Source of the DNA: Sinorhizobium sp. BG8 | GTDB lineage: Bacteria; Pseudomonadota; Alphaproteobacteria; Rhizobiales; Rhizobiaceae | Direction: 5' to 3' | Assembly (NCBI RefSeq): GCF_016864555.1 | Contig: NZ_CP044011.1 | Coordinates: 1,035,001 to 1,099,000, forward strand | Length of the DNA stretch: 64,000 nucleotides | Part shown: positions 48,030 through 58,581 of the stretch, piece after piece | Numbering within the stretch: the first letter of the stretch is position 1 | Layout: each line of letters opens with the position of its first letter | Made by a program: the position numbers and the translations under genes | Notes under the pieces: generated by a model | The model's input: only the letters and a program-made list of their open reading frames with translations | Databases searched by the model: none | What the model was told of the DNA's origin: nothing

Positions 48030-48920
48030 CTAGAATTCTGCCATCGGCGAAAGGCAGAACGGAGCGTCAGGTACGATTCCTTGCGGGTCGCGTACCATGA
48101 ACACGAGATCACCCGCCTCCTGCTCGGGGACGCCGTCCCATTCCAGGCGGTCTGGCGGAAAATGGACGGTGACCTTTGATGCTGTTGCCGAAAGCGCGCC
48201 CCTTATTTCCGCAAGCGGCGGGATGCGGCTTCCCACGATGTCAAGCAATTCGAAGCGGTCCTCACCCGGATCCCGCCAGGCAATCACTGCCCTCCCGTCG
48301 GCAAGCACATGCAGTCGCACCGAGTCGAGGAGATGCGCATTCAACAGGAACATTTCGGCCTGTCCCAAAACGGAAAAGCGGTCCGACACCGGCGTGCGTA
48401 CCGCAAGCAGTTGTCTGAGAAGGGCAATGTCTGTCGGATCACTGATCTCCAGCGGGCGCGCGGCAGAAACGCTCAGGCTCGCTTGCGGTGCGAAGCCGGC
48501 GAAGTGATGCTGCGGGAGCGTCCGGAACCCGTGCCTCCGGTAGAGGTCAGGCTTGTCGGTATAGAGCACGACGATGTCGAAACCCGCTTCGTCGCACCGT
48601 TGGAGGGTTCGTGATGTCAGTGCACGGAAGAGCCCGCGACCGCGATACTCCGGCCGCACGGCGCCCGATTGCAGCCCGGCTGCCTCAACGCGCTTGCCGT
48701 CAATCAGGAGAGGCATTGCGAATGCGCTGAGATTTGCGACACAGCGTCCAGCCGCGTCGAAATAGGCAGAGGGCATGCTCACCCGCGGCGGACCGCCGAA
48801 CCTGGCGAGCGGGCTGATGTCTATCCCGAAAATGTCGGCGAGCAGGTCCCTGATGGCCGACCAGCCTGCCGGGTTGTTGAAATAGTCTTCCCGGTAGACG
48901 AGGTCGGCGCTGCAGCTCAT
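48030..48920 (-). CDS. GNAT-family N-acetyltransferase with C-terminal extension
   Basis: A 296-residue protein. The acetyltransferase domain is N-terminal ([20 protein letters not shown] gives the acetyl-CoA loop, then [20 protein letters not shown]). About 130 further residues look like the extension of Eis-like enzymes. The substrate is unknown. It overlaps the dut gene by 4 bases and is co-transcribed with it. Confidence 0.8.
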   Translation of the reverse strand: MSCSADLVYREDYFNNPAGWSAIRDLLADIFGIDISPLARFGGPPRVSMPSAYFDAAGRCVANLSAFAMPLLIDGKRVEAAGLQSGAVRPEYRGRGLFRALTSRTLQRCDEAGFDIVVLYTDKPDLYRRHGFRTLPQHHFAGFAPQASLSVSAARPLEISDPTDIALLRQLLAVRTPVSDRFSVLGQAEMFLLNAHLLDSVRLHVLADGRAVIAWRDPGEDRFELLDIVGSRIPPLAEIRGALSATASKVTVHFPPDRLEWDGVPEQEAGDLVFMVRDPQGIVPDAPFCLSPMAEF

Positions 48921-49390
48921 GCAGTGCCTGTGGAGCCGAACCCGCCGGCGCCACGCCCGGTCTCGCTTGCCTCGCCAACTTCCGCGATGACCGCCTGAAC
49001 GACAGGTGCGACAACCATCTGCGCGATCCGCATTCCGCGCTCGATGGCGAAATCCTCGTCTCCGAGGTTGATGAGAAGGACCTTGACCTCTCCACGATAG
49101 TCGCTGTCAATCGTGCCGGGCGTATTGAGGCAGGTGATCCCGTGCTTGAAAGCCAGGCCGGAACGCGGACGCACCTGTCCCTCGTAGCCAAGCGGAATCT
49201 CGAAGATGAGGCCTGTCGGCACCAGCGCCCGCGCACCCGGCTTCAGCACCATCCGCTCGCCCTCGGCAAGCGCTGCGCGAAGGTCCATGCCGGCAGCGCC
49301 CGGTGTCTCGTAGGCGGGCAGGTCCAGCCCGGCGCCGTGGGGCTGCCGGACGACGGTGACGTTGGGAAGGGTGGGGATCGGCTTTGTCAT
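48917..49390 (-). CDS. dut: Deoxyuridine 5'-triphosphate nucleotidohydrolase
   Basis: A 157-residue trimeric dUTPase that keeps uracil out of DNA and supplies dUMP. Family motifs run in order: [45 protein letters not shown] and the C-terminal arm [10 protein letters not shown] chose the ATG that gives [11 protein letters not shown], the usual N-terminus; a start 42 bases earlier is also open. Confidence 0.95.
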   Translation of the reverse strand: MTKPIPTLPNVTVVRQPHGAGLDLPAYETPGAAGMDLRAALAEGERMVLKPGARALVPTGLIFEIPLGYEGQVRPRSGLAFKHGITCLNTPGTIDSDYRGEVKVLLINLGDEDFAIERGMRIAQMVVAPVVQAVIAEVGEASETGRGAGGFGSTGTA

Positions 49391-49483
49391 GCAGGGCATA
49401 AGCGGCGCGGCGCTTCCCCTCGTCAATTGCATCTTGCCTTCGGAGACTGTAAAGACGCCGGCAACTCACAGGAATCTCGTCGC

Positions 49484-51067
49484 ATGACTGAAAGTCTGGC
49501 CGAGGCGGTCTCCCGCCGCCGCACATTTGCTATTATCGCGCACCCGGACGCGGGCAAGACCACACTCACCGAGAAGCTGCTGCTTTTCGGGGGAGCGATC
49601 CAGCTCGCCGGCGAGGTCAAGGCGAAGAAGGATCGCATCCAGACCCGCTCGGACTGGATGAAGATCGAGCGCGAGCGCGGCATTTCGGTCGTCACCTCGG
49701 TGATGACGTTCGAGTACGAAGGCAACGTTTTCAACATCCTCGATACGCCCGGTCACGAGGATTTCGCTGACGACACCTATCGCACGCTGACCGCCGTGGA
49801 TGCGGCCGTGATGGTCATCGACGCTGCCAAGGGTATCGAACCGCGTACCTTGAAGCTGTTCGAGGTCTGCCGCATGCGCGATATCCCGATCATCACCTTC
49901 ATCAACAAGATGGACCGCGAGAGCCGCGACCCCTTCGAGATCCTGGACGAGGTCGAGGAGAAGCTGGCGCTCGATTGTGCGCCCATCACCTGGCCGATTG
50001 GCCGCTCGAAGACATTCTGCGGGTCTTACCACCTCTCGACCAACGAAGTCCGCGGCTCCGACACGCAAGAGCGGCTCACCAAGGTCAACGACCCGGAGAT
50101 GGCATCCCATCGCCTGCCGGAAAACGAGCGCGAGACCTTTGTCGACGAGCTTACGCTGGCGATCGAGGCCTGCAAGCCGTTCGACAGGAAGGCCTTCCTG
50201 GAGGGACACCTGACGCCCGTCTTCTTCGGCTCGGCGCTTCGCAACTTCGGCGTCCGCGATCTCATCAACGCGCTCGGATCCTTTGCGCCGCCCCCGCGCG
50301 ACCAGGTCGCCGACACCCGCACCGTCCATGCGGCGGAAGACAGGATGACCGCCTTCGTCTTCAAGATCCAGGCGAACATGGACCCGAACCATCGTGACCG
50401 CATCGCCTTTGCCCGGGTCTGCTCGGGCAAGCTGGAGCGCGGCATGAAGGCAAGGCTTTCGCGCACCGGCAAGCAGCTCGGCCTGACGGCCCCGCAGTTC
50501 TTCTTCGCCTCGCAGCGCCAGCTTGCCGATACGGCCTACGCCGGAGACGTCGTCGGCATCCCCAATCACGGGACGCTGCGCATCGGTGATACTCTGACCG
50601 AAGGCGAGGCGCTCGTTTTCGAGGGCGTGCCGAACTTTTCGCCGGAAATCCTCCGCCGCGTGCGTCTCGAGGATGCGATGAAAGCGAAGAAGCTGAAGGA
50701 AGCCCTTCAGCAGATGGCGGAAGAGGGCGTCGTTCAGCTCTTTTCGCCAGAAGACGGTTCACCGGCAATCGTCGGCGTCGTTGGTGCGCTGCAGCTCGAC
50801 GTGCTCAAGGAGCGCCTGCAGGCGGAGTATGGTCTGCCGGTTTCCTTCGAGATGTCGCGCTTTTCCGTATGCCGTTGGGTATCGGCCGAACAGTCGGCCG
50901 ATCTTGAGAAATTCCTCACCGCGCGGCGCGGCGACATTGCCCGCGATCTGGACGGCGATCCGGTCTTCATGGCCCAGGATGCCTTCTCGCTTCGCTACGA
51001 GGCTGAACGTTACCCGGCTATCAAGATGGTTGCGATCAAGGAGTATCACGTCGCCAAGGCGGCGTGA
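49484..51067 (+). CDS. prfC: Peptide chain release factor 3
   Basis: A translational GTPase of 527 residues that removes RF1/RF2 from the ribosome after termination. G motifs: AHPDAGKTT (G1), DTPGHEDF (G3), NKMDRE (G4). The rest (SRTGKQLGLTAPQFFFASQR, VGVVGALQLDVLKERL) is typical of RF3. AGGAA lies about 9 bases before the ATG. The frame is open further upstream, over the dut gene on the other strand, without similarity. Confidence 0.96.
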   Translation: MTESLAEAVSRRRTFAIIAHPDAGKTTLTEKLLLFGGAIQLAGEVKAKKDRIQTRSDWMKIERERGISVVTSVMTFEYEGNVFNILDTPGHEDFADDTYRTLTAVDAAVMVIDAAKGIEPRTLKLFEVCRMRDIPIITFINKMDRESRDPFEILDEVEEKLALDCAPITWPIGRSKTFCGSYHLSTNEVRGSDTQERLTKVNDPEMASHRLPENERETFVDELTLAIEACKPFDRKAFLEGHLTPVFFGSALRNFGVRDLINALGSFAPPPRDQVADTRTVHAAEDRMTAFVFKIQANMDPNHRDRIAFARVCSGKLERGMKARLSRTGKQLGLTAPQFFFASQRQLADTAYAGDVVGIPNHGTLRIGDTLTEGEALVFEGVPNFSPEILRRVRLEDAMKAKKLKEALQQMAEEGVVQLFSPEDGSPAIVGVVGALQLDVLKERLQAEYGLPVSFEMSRFSVCRWVSAEQSADLEKFLTARRGDIARDLDGDPVFMAQDAFSLRYEAERYPAIKMVAIKEYHVAKAA

Positions 51068-51087
51068 TACCGCGCCGGCAGCAACCG

Positions 51088-52032
51088 TCAGTCCGCCACG
51101 AAAACAAAAGCGCCGTCCTTGCGCTCGGCATGGCCGATTCCCGGATAGGCCCAGTGATATCCGAGCAGCTTCGTGCGGCTGGTCGCCGCTTCCTCGATCA
51201 GGGCCTTGCGGGTCTTGAGCGCGATCTCGGGCTCAGTGTCGAATCCGAAGTGCCAGTCGGGATGTTCGAAGAAGACGATGTTGCTGGTCGCTGCATCGCC
51301 GGTGATGAGCAGTCCGTCGTCCCCGTCCAGCCGCAGTGAAATGTGGCCCGGCGTATGGCCCCGGGTGTCGAGGACATGCATGCCCGGTACAATCTCGTCC
51401 CCTGGCTTCACCAGAGTGAGCCGGTCCTGCACGGCGGACAGATCCCTTTTTGCGCCCTTTGCAAAGCCATGCAGGGCTTCCGGCCGCTTTCTCTCGAAGT
51501 CCGGATCGGCCCAGAACTCCCATTCTGCGGCGCTGACGAAATAATCGGCATTTGGATAAAGCAGCTTTCCCTCCGGCGTCACCGTCGCGCCCGAGTGATC
51601 GGGATGCACATGGGTGAAGACGACCTTGGTGATGGAGGCGGGATCGACGCCTGCCGCCCTGAGGTTGCCGGCGAGCTTTCCGGCACTCTCCTGGAAGTTC
51701 CCTCCTGAACCGATGTCGACCAGGATTAGTTCGTTGCCGGTCCGTATGAGGGGAATGTTGACCTGCACGGGAGCGCTTGCGGCATCGCCTCCAAGGCGCC
51801 TGAGGATTGCCGGCCGCTCTTCGGGTGCGGCATCGGGAAGGATTACTTCCGCCGGCAGGGTGAGAAAACCGTCGCTCAGCACCGTGAGGTCGAATTTGCC
51901 GTGGCTGAGGTGACGTGTTTCTGCGGCGAAGGCACCGGCAGGAATGAGGCTCGTGGCGGCGAGGGAGGCACTGCCGGCAAGAAATGTCCGGCGGTCGAGA
52001 GAGAGATCGGCAAACTTATTGAAACGGGTCAT
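51088..52032 (-). CDS. Tat-exported metallo-beta-lactamase-fold hydrolase
   Basis: A 314-residue protein. The twin-arginine signal is SLDRRTFLAGSASLAATSL. The MBL metal motif is THVHPDHSG, with GHTPGHISLRL and TGDAATSNI supplying further ligands. The subgroup is close to lactonases and other quorum-type or lipid hydrolases, so a lactonase is possible. AAGGAAG lies 6 bases before the chosen ATG. It follows the alpha/beta hydrolase gene on the same strand after 77 bp. Confidence 0.86.
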   Translation of the reverse strand: MTRFNKFADLSLDRRTFLAGSASLAATSLIPAGAFAAETRHLSHGKFDLTVLSDGFLTLPAEVILPDAAPEERPAILRRLGGDAASAPVQVNIPLIRTGNELILVDIGSGGNFQESAGKLAGNLRAAGVDPASITKVVFTHVHPDHSGATVTPEGKLLYPNADYFVSAAEWEFWADPDFERKRPEALHGFAKGAKRDLSAVQDRLTLVKPGDEIVPGMHVLDTRGHTPGHISLRLDGDDGLLITGDAATSNIVFFEHPDWHFGFDTEPEIALKTRKALIEEAATSRTKLLGYHWAYPGIGHAERKDGAFVFVAD

Positions 52033-52109
52033 GGTCGTCTTCCTTGTTCGCAAGAAGAGAAAATTGGCGCCGCCCTGAAGGAAGAGGGCGGCGCCGGCCC
52101 GAGGGAGGA

Positions 52110-53114
52110 TCAGGACTTGGCGAATTCGAGCAGATCGGCGTTCAGTTGCTCCTTGTGCGTGTCGGTAATGCCGTGCGGGGCACCCGGATAGACCTTCAGG
52201 ATGGCATGGGGCACGAGCTTCTTCGAGGCCCGGCCGGCGGCGTCGATCGGCACGATCTGGTCGTCGTCACCGTGGATGATGATCGTCGGAATGTCGAACT
52301 TCTTCAGGTCCTCGGTGAAGTCGGTCTCGGAGAATGCCTTGATGCTGTCGTAGGTATTCTTGTGGCCGCCCGTCATGCCTTGCAGCCAGAAGCTGTCGAT
52401 CATCCCCTGGGAAGCCTTCGCACCCGGGCGGTTGAAGCTGAAGAATGGGCCCGAGGCGATGTCCTTGTAAAGCTGCGAGCGGTCAGCGATGGAGGCGGCG
52501 CGAATGCCGTCGAAGACCTCGATGGGCAGGCCGCCGGGGTTGGCCGCAGTCTTGACCATCAGCGGTGGCACGGCGGAGATCAAGCCCGCCTTTGCAACGC
52601 GGCTCGTCCCGTGCCGGCCGATATAGCGAGTGATCTCGCCGCCGCCGGTGGAGAAGCCGGCCAGGAAGATGCCGTTGAGGTCCAGTTGCTCGATCAGGTC
52701 AGCAAGGTCGTCGGCATAGTGGTCCATGTCGTTGCCGTCCCAGGGTTGGCTGGAGCGTCCATGGCCGCGACGGTCGTGGGTGATGACGCGGAAGCCGTTG
52801 TTGGCGAGGTGGAAGGCCTGCGCCTCCCAGCTGTCGGACGAAAGCGGCCAGCCGTGGCTGAGGATGACCACCGGGCCGTCCTTCGGGCCCCAGTCCTTGT
52901 AGTAGATTTCGACGCCATCGCGGGTGATGATCTTGCTGCCCATAGTCCTTGCTCCTTCTGCGCTCGCCTGAGTGGCTGCTGTTGCTGCCTTTGCGGGGGA
53001 ATTGACTGCGGTGACTGCGGCTGCCGTTGCGGCGGCGCCAAACGCGCCGGCCAGCATGTTGCGGCGGGAAATCGTTGCCGTTGCGATAGCGGTGGTTGCC
53101 TTTGCCTGTGCCAT
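52110..53114 (-). CDS. Tat-exported alpha/beta hydrolase (chloroperoxidase/arylesterase-like)
   Basis: A 334-residue protein. A twin-arginine signal ([20 protein letters not shown]) precedes the hydrolase core: [11 protein letters not shown] (oxyanion loop), [10 protein letters not shown], nucleophile GFSTGGGE, acid in HGDDDQIVP and base in GAPHGIT. The core is that of non-haem chloroperoxidases, which are usually cytoplasmic and have no such signal. It is divergent from a GlxA-type regulator gene across 102 bp. Confidence 0.86.
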   Translation of the reverse strand: MAQAKATTAIATATISRRNMLAGAFGAAATAAAVTAVNSPAKAATAATQASAEGARTMGSKIITRDGVEIYYKDWGPKDGPVVILSHGWPLSSDSWEAQAFHLANNGFRVITHDRRGHGRSSQPWDGNDMDHYADDLADLIEQLDLNGIFLAGFSTGGGEITRYIGRHGTSRVAKAGLISAVPPLMVKTAANPGGLPIEVFDGIRAASIADRSQLYKDIASGPFFSFNRPGAKASQGMIDSFWLQGMTGGHKNTYDSIKAFSETDFTEDLKKFDIPTIIIHGDDDQIVPIDAAGRASKKLVPHAILKVYPGAPHGITDTHKEQLNADLLEFAKS

Positions 53115-53216
53115 GACCGTGATCCTTCGTGTGTTGAAACCTGCGCTCCGTTCCGAAGCTGTGATTGAATTGATATTCCCGCCCGCCTAACCTCTCGACT
53201 GGCAAAGCTGACAACG

Positions 53217-54259
53217 ATGGGGGCAGAATTGACAAAGGCGATGACCAACGAGCCGGCCGAGATCGGCATCGTGGTTCACGAGGAAGCGCTCATGTCGGCC
53301 GTCTACGGCCTGACGGACATGTTCAACGTCGCCAACCTCCAGAGCAGCGAGCATCACGGGACGAATGCGCCCCAGCTCAGGGTGAGCCATTGGAAACTCG
53401 GTCAGGACGGCTCGGTGACGCGCGGCTTCGACAGCCATCCCGGACTGCCGGCGGGGACGTTGTCGGCGCTCATCCTGCCGCCGACGCTTTCGGTGGAGTT
53501 GCAGATGAAGCGTGATCTGCGGGAGGTATCCGCGTGGCTTCAGCAGCGTCATGCGGAGGGAACGGTCGTCAGTTCTGTCTGCGGCGGCGCCTATCTCCTG
53601 GCGGAGTCAGGGCTGGTCCAGGGGCGGGCGCTGACGACCCACTGGTCGCATGCCGAGCAGATTGCCCGCCGCTTCCCGCAGGTGCATGTGGATACCGACA
53701 AGTTGATGATCGACGAGGGTGACATCATCACCACCGGGGGGATGATGGCCTGGATCAATCTCGGGCTCAAGATGGTCGACCGCTTCATGGGATCGACCGT
53801 GATGCTGGCCACCGCGCGCTTCATGGTCGTTGATCCCGGGCACGCGAGCAAAGTTACTACAGTGTCTTCGCCCCGCGCATGGATCATGGCGATGCGGTAA
53901 TCCTCAAGATCCAGCACTGGCTGCATGGAGTGAATACGAAGGGTATCACGGTCGAGGCGATGGCTGATAGGGCCGGCCTTGGCGAGCGCACGTTCCTGCG
54001 CCGTTTCCAGAAGGCGACGGGCATCAATCCGACGGAATACTGCCAACGGCTCAGGATCGCGAAATCGCGGGAGCTTCTTGAGCGCTCCTATCTGTCGATC
54101 GAACAGGTGGCCTGGCAGAGCGGCTATGACGACAGCAACGCCTACCGGAAGATCTTTCGCAAAATTCTCGGCATCTCGCCGAGCGAGTACCGCATGCGGT
54201 TCTCGATTGCTGACGGTCCTCGGCATCCGCAACTCGATGGCCCCGCGCTCGCCGTCTGA
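53217..54259 (+). CDS. GlxA-family AraC-type regulator, frameshifted in this sequence
   Basis: The N-terminal half is a DJ-1/PfpI-like domain (SSVCGGAYLLAESG), the C-terminal half an AraC DNA-binding domain with two helix-turn-helix units (ITVEAMADRAGLGERTFLRR, LSIEQVAWQSGYDDSNAYRK). Between them the frame breaks at GGG (53838-53840). One more G gives VVDPGAREQSYYSVFAPRMD and a continuous 347-residue protein of normal layout. The start is uncertain; an ATG at 53241 is also possible. It probably controls the two exported hydrolases opposite. Confidence 0.83.
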
Positions 54260-54285
54260 CACCGGCCATGCGTTGGGCGGTAATC

Positions 54286-54972
54286 CTATGACACCAGCCG
54301 GGAGGCGGCCGCCATCACGTCCTGCGGCTTCGGCACCCCGAACATCAGGCTTCCGCCGCCTTCGGCTTCAGTAAAGGCCCACCGGACGATGCCGTCGCGG
54401 TCGAGCAGGAATTCGCCGATCAGCTGGCCGCCTGCCAGCGTGTTCGTCTTGTCGTCGTCCTCGGTCCAGTCGTAACCGTCCAGCTTATTGAGGTAGGGAG
54501 CTGCCGTCTCAAGATTCATCGGTTCCGGCAGTTCGCCGGGCATGTCGATGCGCATCGATGAGACAGTGGGCATGGAGACCTTCCGGGGCCACTCGTCCTC
54601 ATTCTCGGTGAACTCGAGATTGGGCAGACCAAAGGCCCGATGCGAAATCCGGTCCGGGTCGGAGGCGGCAAGAAAGCTCGGCAGGGGATGATAGCGGAAA
54701 TAGAGCCGCGCGCGGTCCGCGGGCGTGTTCACCACCGTGAGGCTGTCGATGCCTTTTTCCCGCAGCGGACCCGCGAGGTTCGCCATCGCCGCAATCTGTC
54801 GGCGGCAGAACGGACATTGCAATCCACGGAACAGTCCCACGAGAACAGGGGTTTGCCCGCGAAAATCGTCGATTGCGACCGTGCCACCCCGGGTAATGGC
54901 TTCGAGTACGACGTTTGGTGCCCGTTCTCCCAGCTGCAACGGCATCGGTCTTTCCAGCTTCTCTTCGTTCAT
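54286..54972 (-). CDS. Redoxin/peroxiredoxin-like protein
   Basis: A 228-residue AhpC/TSA-type thioredoxin-fold protein. The active-site region is GLFRGLQCPFCRRQIAAMAN, a CPFC pair. GGQLIGEFLLDRDGIVRWAF is the late strand region. It may reduce peroxide or act as a thiol oxidoreductase. It starts 14 bases after the end of the cyclase/NTPase gene, which suggests one transcript. Confidence 0.82.
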   Translation of the reverse strand: MNEEKLERPMPLQLGERAPNVVLEAITRGGTVAIDDFRGQTPVLVGLFRGLQCPFCRRQIAAMANLAGPLREKGIDSLTVVNTPADRARLYFRYHPLPSFLAASDPDRISHRAFGLPNLEFTENEDEWPRKVSMPTVSSMRIDMPGELPEPMNLETAAPYLNKLDGYDWTEDDDKTNTLAGGQLIGEFLLDRDGIVRWAFTEAEGGGSLMFGVPKPQDVMAAASRLVS

Positions 54973-54986
54973 GGGTGGAACCCTCG

Positions 54987-57900
54987 CTAGTCGAGAAACG
55001 GCAGGATCATCAGCGCTTCGGGGTTGAGTCCGTGCTGCGCGCAGATCTCCTGCGCCAGATCGAAGTAGCGCTCGGCCTCCTTTACGTCGTCGCAATCCAG
55101 GCTGAGCGTTGCGAGCCCATCATAGCACGGAAACAGCAGCTGTGCCTCACCGCTGTCGCGGGCGAGCTCGAGCGCCTGCAGATAGTGTTTGCGTGCCAGA
55201 TCAGCCTGCCCGTGGCATTGATAGATCTGCCCGAGCACGAGCATGGGGACGGGGAGGTGATCGCGCTGGTCGAGGTCCTGATCGAGCGCCAGCGCCTCCT
55301 TTGCCGCCGGCAACCCTTCCGTCATGCAGCGGTCCGTGAACGTGCAGTAGGCCACTGCGAGGTTTGTCAGCAGCCGCGCCTGATGTCCTAGATCGCCGAT
55401 CCTCTTCGCCATCGCGTATCCCCTGGTGCAAACGTCGATCGCAAGCGCCGGATCCGTATCGGTGTAGAGGACACTCAGATTGGTGTAGCCCGGCAGGCTG
55501 GGCCGGGCAGGTCCGCATCGAGCGCCGTGTTCACGCCGTTCTCGACTTCCGCGATCGCCTCGCGGTTCCGCCCCATCCGGGCAAGCGCGATCCCCTTGAG
55601 ATTAAGGGCATTCGCAGTGGCAAGCGCCAGTTCCTCCCGGTATGCGGCAGAAGCATCGATCGGGCAGGCCGAAACGCACCGCAGTGCCTTGTCCGCCCAC
55701 TCGACCGCAAGCGCGTACTCCCCGGTGCGGAAGGCCAGATGACCGCGCTCATGCCAGAGCTCCGCCTCTTCGATCGGCGCGTCCGCCTCGTCCAAGAGAC
55801 TGGCGGCTTCGGAGAAATGCGACTGCGCCCGGTCGCGATTGCCAGCGTCAAAGGCAAGTCGGCCGAGCTTGCGCAGGATCCGGGACCCGCTGGCGGGATT
55901 GCCCTGGACCCGATAGGCATCCAGAAGGGCGTTGTAGTGGGCAACGGCGGTGTCGCGGCGGCCCGCCTGCCCCGAAAGATCGGCCAGCCGTTCGCAGGGA
56001 ATGAGCCAGCGATCGTCGGTGCGATCATCGAGGGCGGCCAGCGCCTCGGCGTAGAGCCTGACTGCATCCTCGTTGGCATAGGCCTTGCGGGCGAGATCCC
56101 CTGCCGCGATCAGGTAGGTTGCGCCCTTTGCCTTGGCTGTCGAGCGGACGAAGTGGTAGCCGAGTGCCGCCGTCTGCTCGATGTGATGGGCAAGTGCGCC
56201 CGTTCTGCGCTCCAGCGCCTCGCCCACCAGGCCGTGAAGCTCGCTGCGTCGCTTGACGAGGAGGTTGTCGTAGATGACCTCGTGGAAGAGCTTTTGCCGG
56301 AAGCGATAGCGTGCAAAGGACAACGCCGCGTCATCCGCCGTTTCCTCCAGGATGTCTGCCTCGCAGAGGAGATTGATGCCGCTTTCTAGGTCGCCCTGCC
56401 CAAGCTCAAGGGATCTCAGGAGGCCGATGTCGAAACTGGTGCCGATCACCGCGGCGGCCTGGGCGAGCCTGCGCGCATCGGCCGGCAGGCGATCGAAGCG
56501 GGCGAGTATCAGCGCCTGGATCGTCAGGGGTATCTCGGCCGCCGCGTCTCCTTGAGGGGCCATCGGATTTGTCCCATCCGTTGGAAGAGCTCCCGACTCC
56601 ATCAGATTTCGGAGGATTTCCTCCAGGAAGAATGGGTTTCCGCTGGCGCGCGCCACGATCCGCTCACGCATTTCGTTTGCGGGCGTGCTACCGCCGAGAA
56701 GTGCGGAGAGCAAAGCCGAACTGTCGCTGATCCCGAGCGGGACGAGGCGGATGGTCGTCAGGCTCGCCTTGGCCGAATTCAGGATATCGGTCTCGAATGC
56801 CGGTCGGTGGGTGATGAGAAGCATGAGCCGGTTCCGGCCGAGCCGGTCCATTACGAAGCGAAGGATTTCCAGCGAGGCGACGTCGGCCCAGTGCAAGTCC
56901 TCGATGACCAGGACCAAAGGCGCCTTTTGCAACCGCCGTTCGAAAATCGTGAGGGTCGCGTGGAAGATCTGCCGGCGCAGTTGGTCGGGCTCAAGGTGCG
57001 TGAGTACGCCCTCTGGATCCCCGAACCCCATCGTGAACAGGAAAAGCGGGCGCCATCGTTCGATCTGTTCAGAATCGAGCCCAAGCGAGCCGAGACCCCT
57101 TTCGAGCAGTTGGCGGGAGAGGTCGAGCGATGCCGCCGGATCGATCCCGTAGGCACACCGCAAGATCGAGGCCAGCGTTCCGTAGGATGGGTCGCCGAGT
57201 GAGGAGCAGGCCACCTGACGGACGACCACGTCGGAGAACCTGGGGTCGTCGGCGATGGAGGCAAGGAACTCCTTCACAAGCCTCGTCTTGCCGATCCCGG
57301 CCTCGCCGATCAGCCGAACCAACTGGGTCGCACCGTCGAGCACAAGCTCCAGGCACCGAACCATGGCTGAAAGTTCAGTGTCGCGTCCGATCATGGGAGC
57401 CCGGAGGCCGAGGATCTCCAGTCCCCGCGGTGTCAGCGCTGCCGCGATGCGGTCCTCGAGCCGGTAGACGGCAGTCATTTCGGCCTTTCCCCGGAACGGC
57501 AAGGTTCCGAGACCTTCGAAGGAGAAGGCGTGCCGGGTAAGTCGCTCTGTCACCGCGCCGACCAGTATGTCGCCCGGTCCAGCCATTGCCTGAAGGCGTT
57601 GCGCCGTGTTCACGGTGTCGCCGGTCACCGAATAGGATTTGCTGTCGCCCGCACCGAGCGTGCCGGCAACGACCGGGCCCGTGTTGACGCCTATGTGGAG
57701 TGGCAGGGGTTGGCGCAGTCGGTGGCTCCATAAGCCTTCGATCCGCGCGACCCGGCGCTTCATGTCCAGAGCGGCAAGCAAAGCCCTTTCCGGATCTCCC
57801 TCGTTGGCGACCGGTGCACCGAAGAGCGCAAGCAGCGCATCGCCGATGAACTTGTCGACATAGCCCCCGTATCTGTTCACCGTGTCGTTCAGCTCTTCGA

Positions 57901-58264
57901 AAAGCTCGTTCTGGAGAGCGCGCAGCGTTTCCGGATCCAGTCGCTCGCCGAGCGCGGTGAAGCCGCAGAGATCGGCGAAGAGGACGGTCACGATACGGCG
58001 ATCGGCATCGGCCTGCTTCGGCGAAGCAGCTGTACTTCCCCGCTCAACGATCGCCTGACGTCGCTCCACGGGTTCTGCATGCGCTGGCGTAACGCCGTTG
58101 CCGTTTCCGGGAGGAGCGACGCTCGTTCCGCATTGCGGGCAAAAGGCGAACTCAGGCGGGCAGAGGTATCCGCATGCGGAGCAGGCACGCGCCTGTCTTG
58201 CCCCGCATCGGGGACAAAAGGCAAAACCGCTCTGGATATCGAACCCGCATGCGGCGCAATTCAT
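54987..58264 (-). CDS. Zinc-ribbon class III adenylate cyclase / NTPase / TPR protein, frameshifted near the C-terminus
   Basis: A large signalling protein, 1092 residues after repair. Two zinc ribbons are at the N-terminus (Cys3, 6, 17, 20 and 28, 31, 42, 45). The class III cyclase domain, about 88-270, has metal Asp98 and Asp142 and Asn219/Arg223, so it looks active. Then follow an AAA/STAND-like NTPase with Walker A GEAGIGKT at 320-327 and a long TPR-like helical part. The frame breaks near 55496-55497: the printed frame ends ACRATPI, while the adjacent frame continues LPGYTNLSVLYTDTD to a family-like end. One missing base explains it. The start was placed before the first zinc ribbon; its ribosome site is weak. 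Confidence 0.85.
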
Positions 58265-58431
58265 CGGACTTGGGTCCCGAAAGCCTTGGCCGGCGTGCTC
58301 CGGTTCAAGCGAAGCGCCGACAGTCACGGATAATGAGCCTCGCATTTCCGGTTGGCAAGCGGATGCCATGCATGCCGCTAGTCGAGAAGGCTGCGAATTT
58401 TTGTAATGACAGTGCGGCGCTCATCTGCGAA

Positions 58432-58520
58432 AAGGGGCGCGAGAGACAGGGGCGTTCGTCGCGAGGCGGGCTGAGAAGTACCCTTTGAACCTGAACCAGA
58501 TAATGCTGGCGGAGGGAGTC
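58432..58520 (+). promoter_or_regulatory. TPP (thi-box) riboswitch
   Basis: The conserved thi-box parts are all present in order: GGGGCGC at the 5' side, GGGCTGAGAAGTACCCTTTG, GAACCTGAACCAGATAATGC and TGGCGGAGGGAG. It lies 61 bp before thiM. Control is probably at translation: the leader contains GCCC-GGAAA-GGGC over the ribosome site. The AAAGGG of that site could instead pair with CCCTTT in the aptamer (58481-58486). No terminator stem with T-run is visible. Confidence 0.96.
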
Positions 58521-58581
58521 GCTTGGGGACCCGGCCATCGCTTGTTTCCCCGGTGTTCTTCCCCCGCCCGGAAAGGGCAAG

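Noticed and set aside
49466-50569. A 367-codon minus-strand frame opposite prfC
   Set aside because: prfC has every GTPase motif; the opposite frame has none.
53879-54259. A separate AraC-type regulator starting at the ATG at 53879
   Set aside because: Sequence just upstream in that frame (EQSYYSVFAPR) belongs to the same conserved domain linker, so a frameshifted single GlxA-type gene fits better.
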